Positions 63,762-64,000 of a stretch of DNA of 64,000 nt are shown here, piece by piece. The stretch is from positions 186,001 to 250,000 of the forward strand of contig WHUX01000076.1 in assembly GCA_015179025.1 (NCBI GenBank), in the 5' to 3' direction. Numbering within the stretch: the first letter of the stretch is position 1; each line of letters begins with the position of its first letter. A program made the translations under genes and the position numbers. The notes beneath the pieces were generated by a model that made no database searches, had not been told where the DNA came from, and worked only from the letters and a program-made list of their open reading frames with translations. This DNA is from Terfezia claveryi. Lineage: Eukaryota; Ascomycota; Pezizomycetes; Pezizales; Pezizaceae.

Positions 63762-63998
63762 TTAGTATATTAGATTTAGTACATTTATACCTAAGATATA
63801 TGCTCTTGACTCTTCTACATTCACTTCTAACTCCTTCACATCTACTTCTAACTCTTTTGTATCTGCTTCTGACTCTTCTATATCTTCTTCTGACTCTTCT
63901 ATATCTACTTCTAACTCCTTTACATCTGCTCCTAACTCCTTTGTATCTACTTTTAACTTTTCTACATCTGCTTTTAACTCTTTTATATTTTCTTTTAA
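63762..63998 (-). CDS. heptad-repeat coiled-coil frame, open at window edge
   Basis: Minus-strand frame from the right edge to TAA at 63762-63764, 78 codons seen. It reads as perfect seven-residue units: KELKADV, EKLKVDT, KELGADV, KELEVDI, EESEEDI, EESEADT, KELEVDV, KELEVNV, EESRAYI. The DNA is therefore a 21-bp minisatellite. A leucine or isoleucine in register every seven residues suggests a long coiled coil. It lies on the host side of the copia insertion and may belong to the interrupted integrase element, but a stop separates the two here. The start lies beyond the window. Confidence 0.5.
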   Translation of the reverse strand, partial: LKENIKELKADVEKLKVDTKELGADVKELEVDIEESEEDIEESEADTKELEVDVKELEVNVEESRAYILGINVLNLIY

Positions 63999-64000
63999 CT

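Noticed and set aside
63762..64000. Regular repeats resembling a CRISPR array
   Set aside because: The unit is a 21-bp continuous tandem repeat without spacers, and it encodes heptads.

Overview
The window looks like genomic DNA of a filamentous ascomycete. The genes have short GT-AG introns (43-143 bp) with fungal-type branch sites. The transposons are fungal types: a SWIM-zinc-finger MULE, pogo/Fot1-like, Tc1/mariner and hAT remnants, LINE debris with an RNase H domain, A-tailed retroposons and a Ty1/copia element. Many broken transposon reading frames carry stops that one C-to-T or G-to-A change would explain, as RIP leaves. I see no rRNA gene, tRNA gene or CRISPR array, and I cannot name the species.

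Layout. About 0-16 kb is accessory DNA: a hypothetical gene at 0.8-1.8 kb, an A-tailed retroposon split by a MULE with 8-bp target duplications (1.9-4.8 kb), a Tc1/mariner relic (5.4-6.6 kb), a solo-LTR-like repeat, a secreted or membrane-anchored repeat protein (11.3-12.8 kb) and a pogo remnant (13.8-14.6 kb). The centre, 17.8-40.3 kb, holds the only large intact genes: a five-exon gene for a 2380-residue metallo-beta-lactamase/DUF6603 fusion, a single-exon gene for a 1355-residue protein, a four-exon gene for a 317-residue lectin-like beta-propeller, and a single-exon gene for an 1136-residue protein. About 41-52 kb is a mosaic of nested elements (GC-rich dispersed repeat, paired TA-flanked elements, hAT and RecQ fragments, LINE, pogo, retroposons). 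A small secreted cysteine-rich protein gene lies at 52.6-53.0 kb. About 53-58 kb is AT-rich and nearly empty. From 58.2 kb to the end, a 4.8-kb copia element with 239-bp LTRs has landed inside an older integrase-type element.

The four intact genes at 17.8-40.3 kb form the candidate undescribed system. DUF6603 proteins are known mainly from bacteria, and the two other giant proteins carry sequence signatures that I associate with large uncharacterised bacterial proteins. A MBL hydrolase fold fused to DUF6603, plus a lectin-like propeller and two giant partners, suggests a horizontally acquired module. That origin and any joint function are inference. The sequence shows only clustering, intactness amid decayed DNA and the domain signatures.
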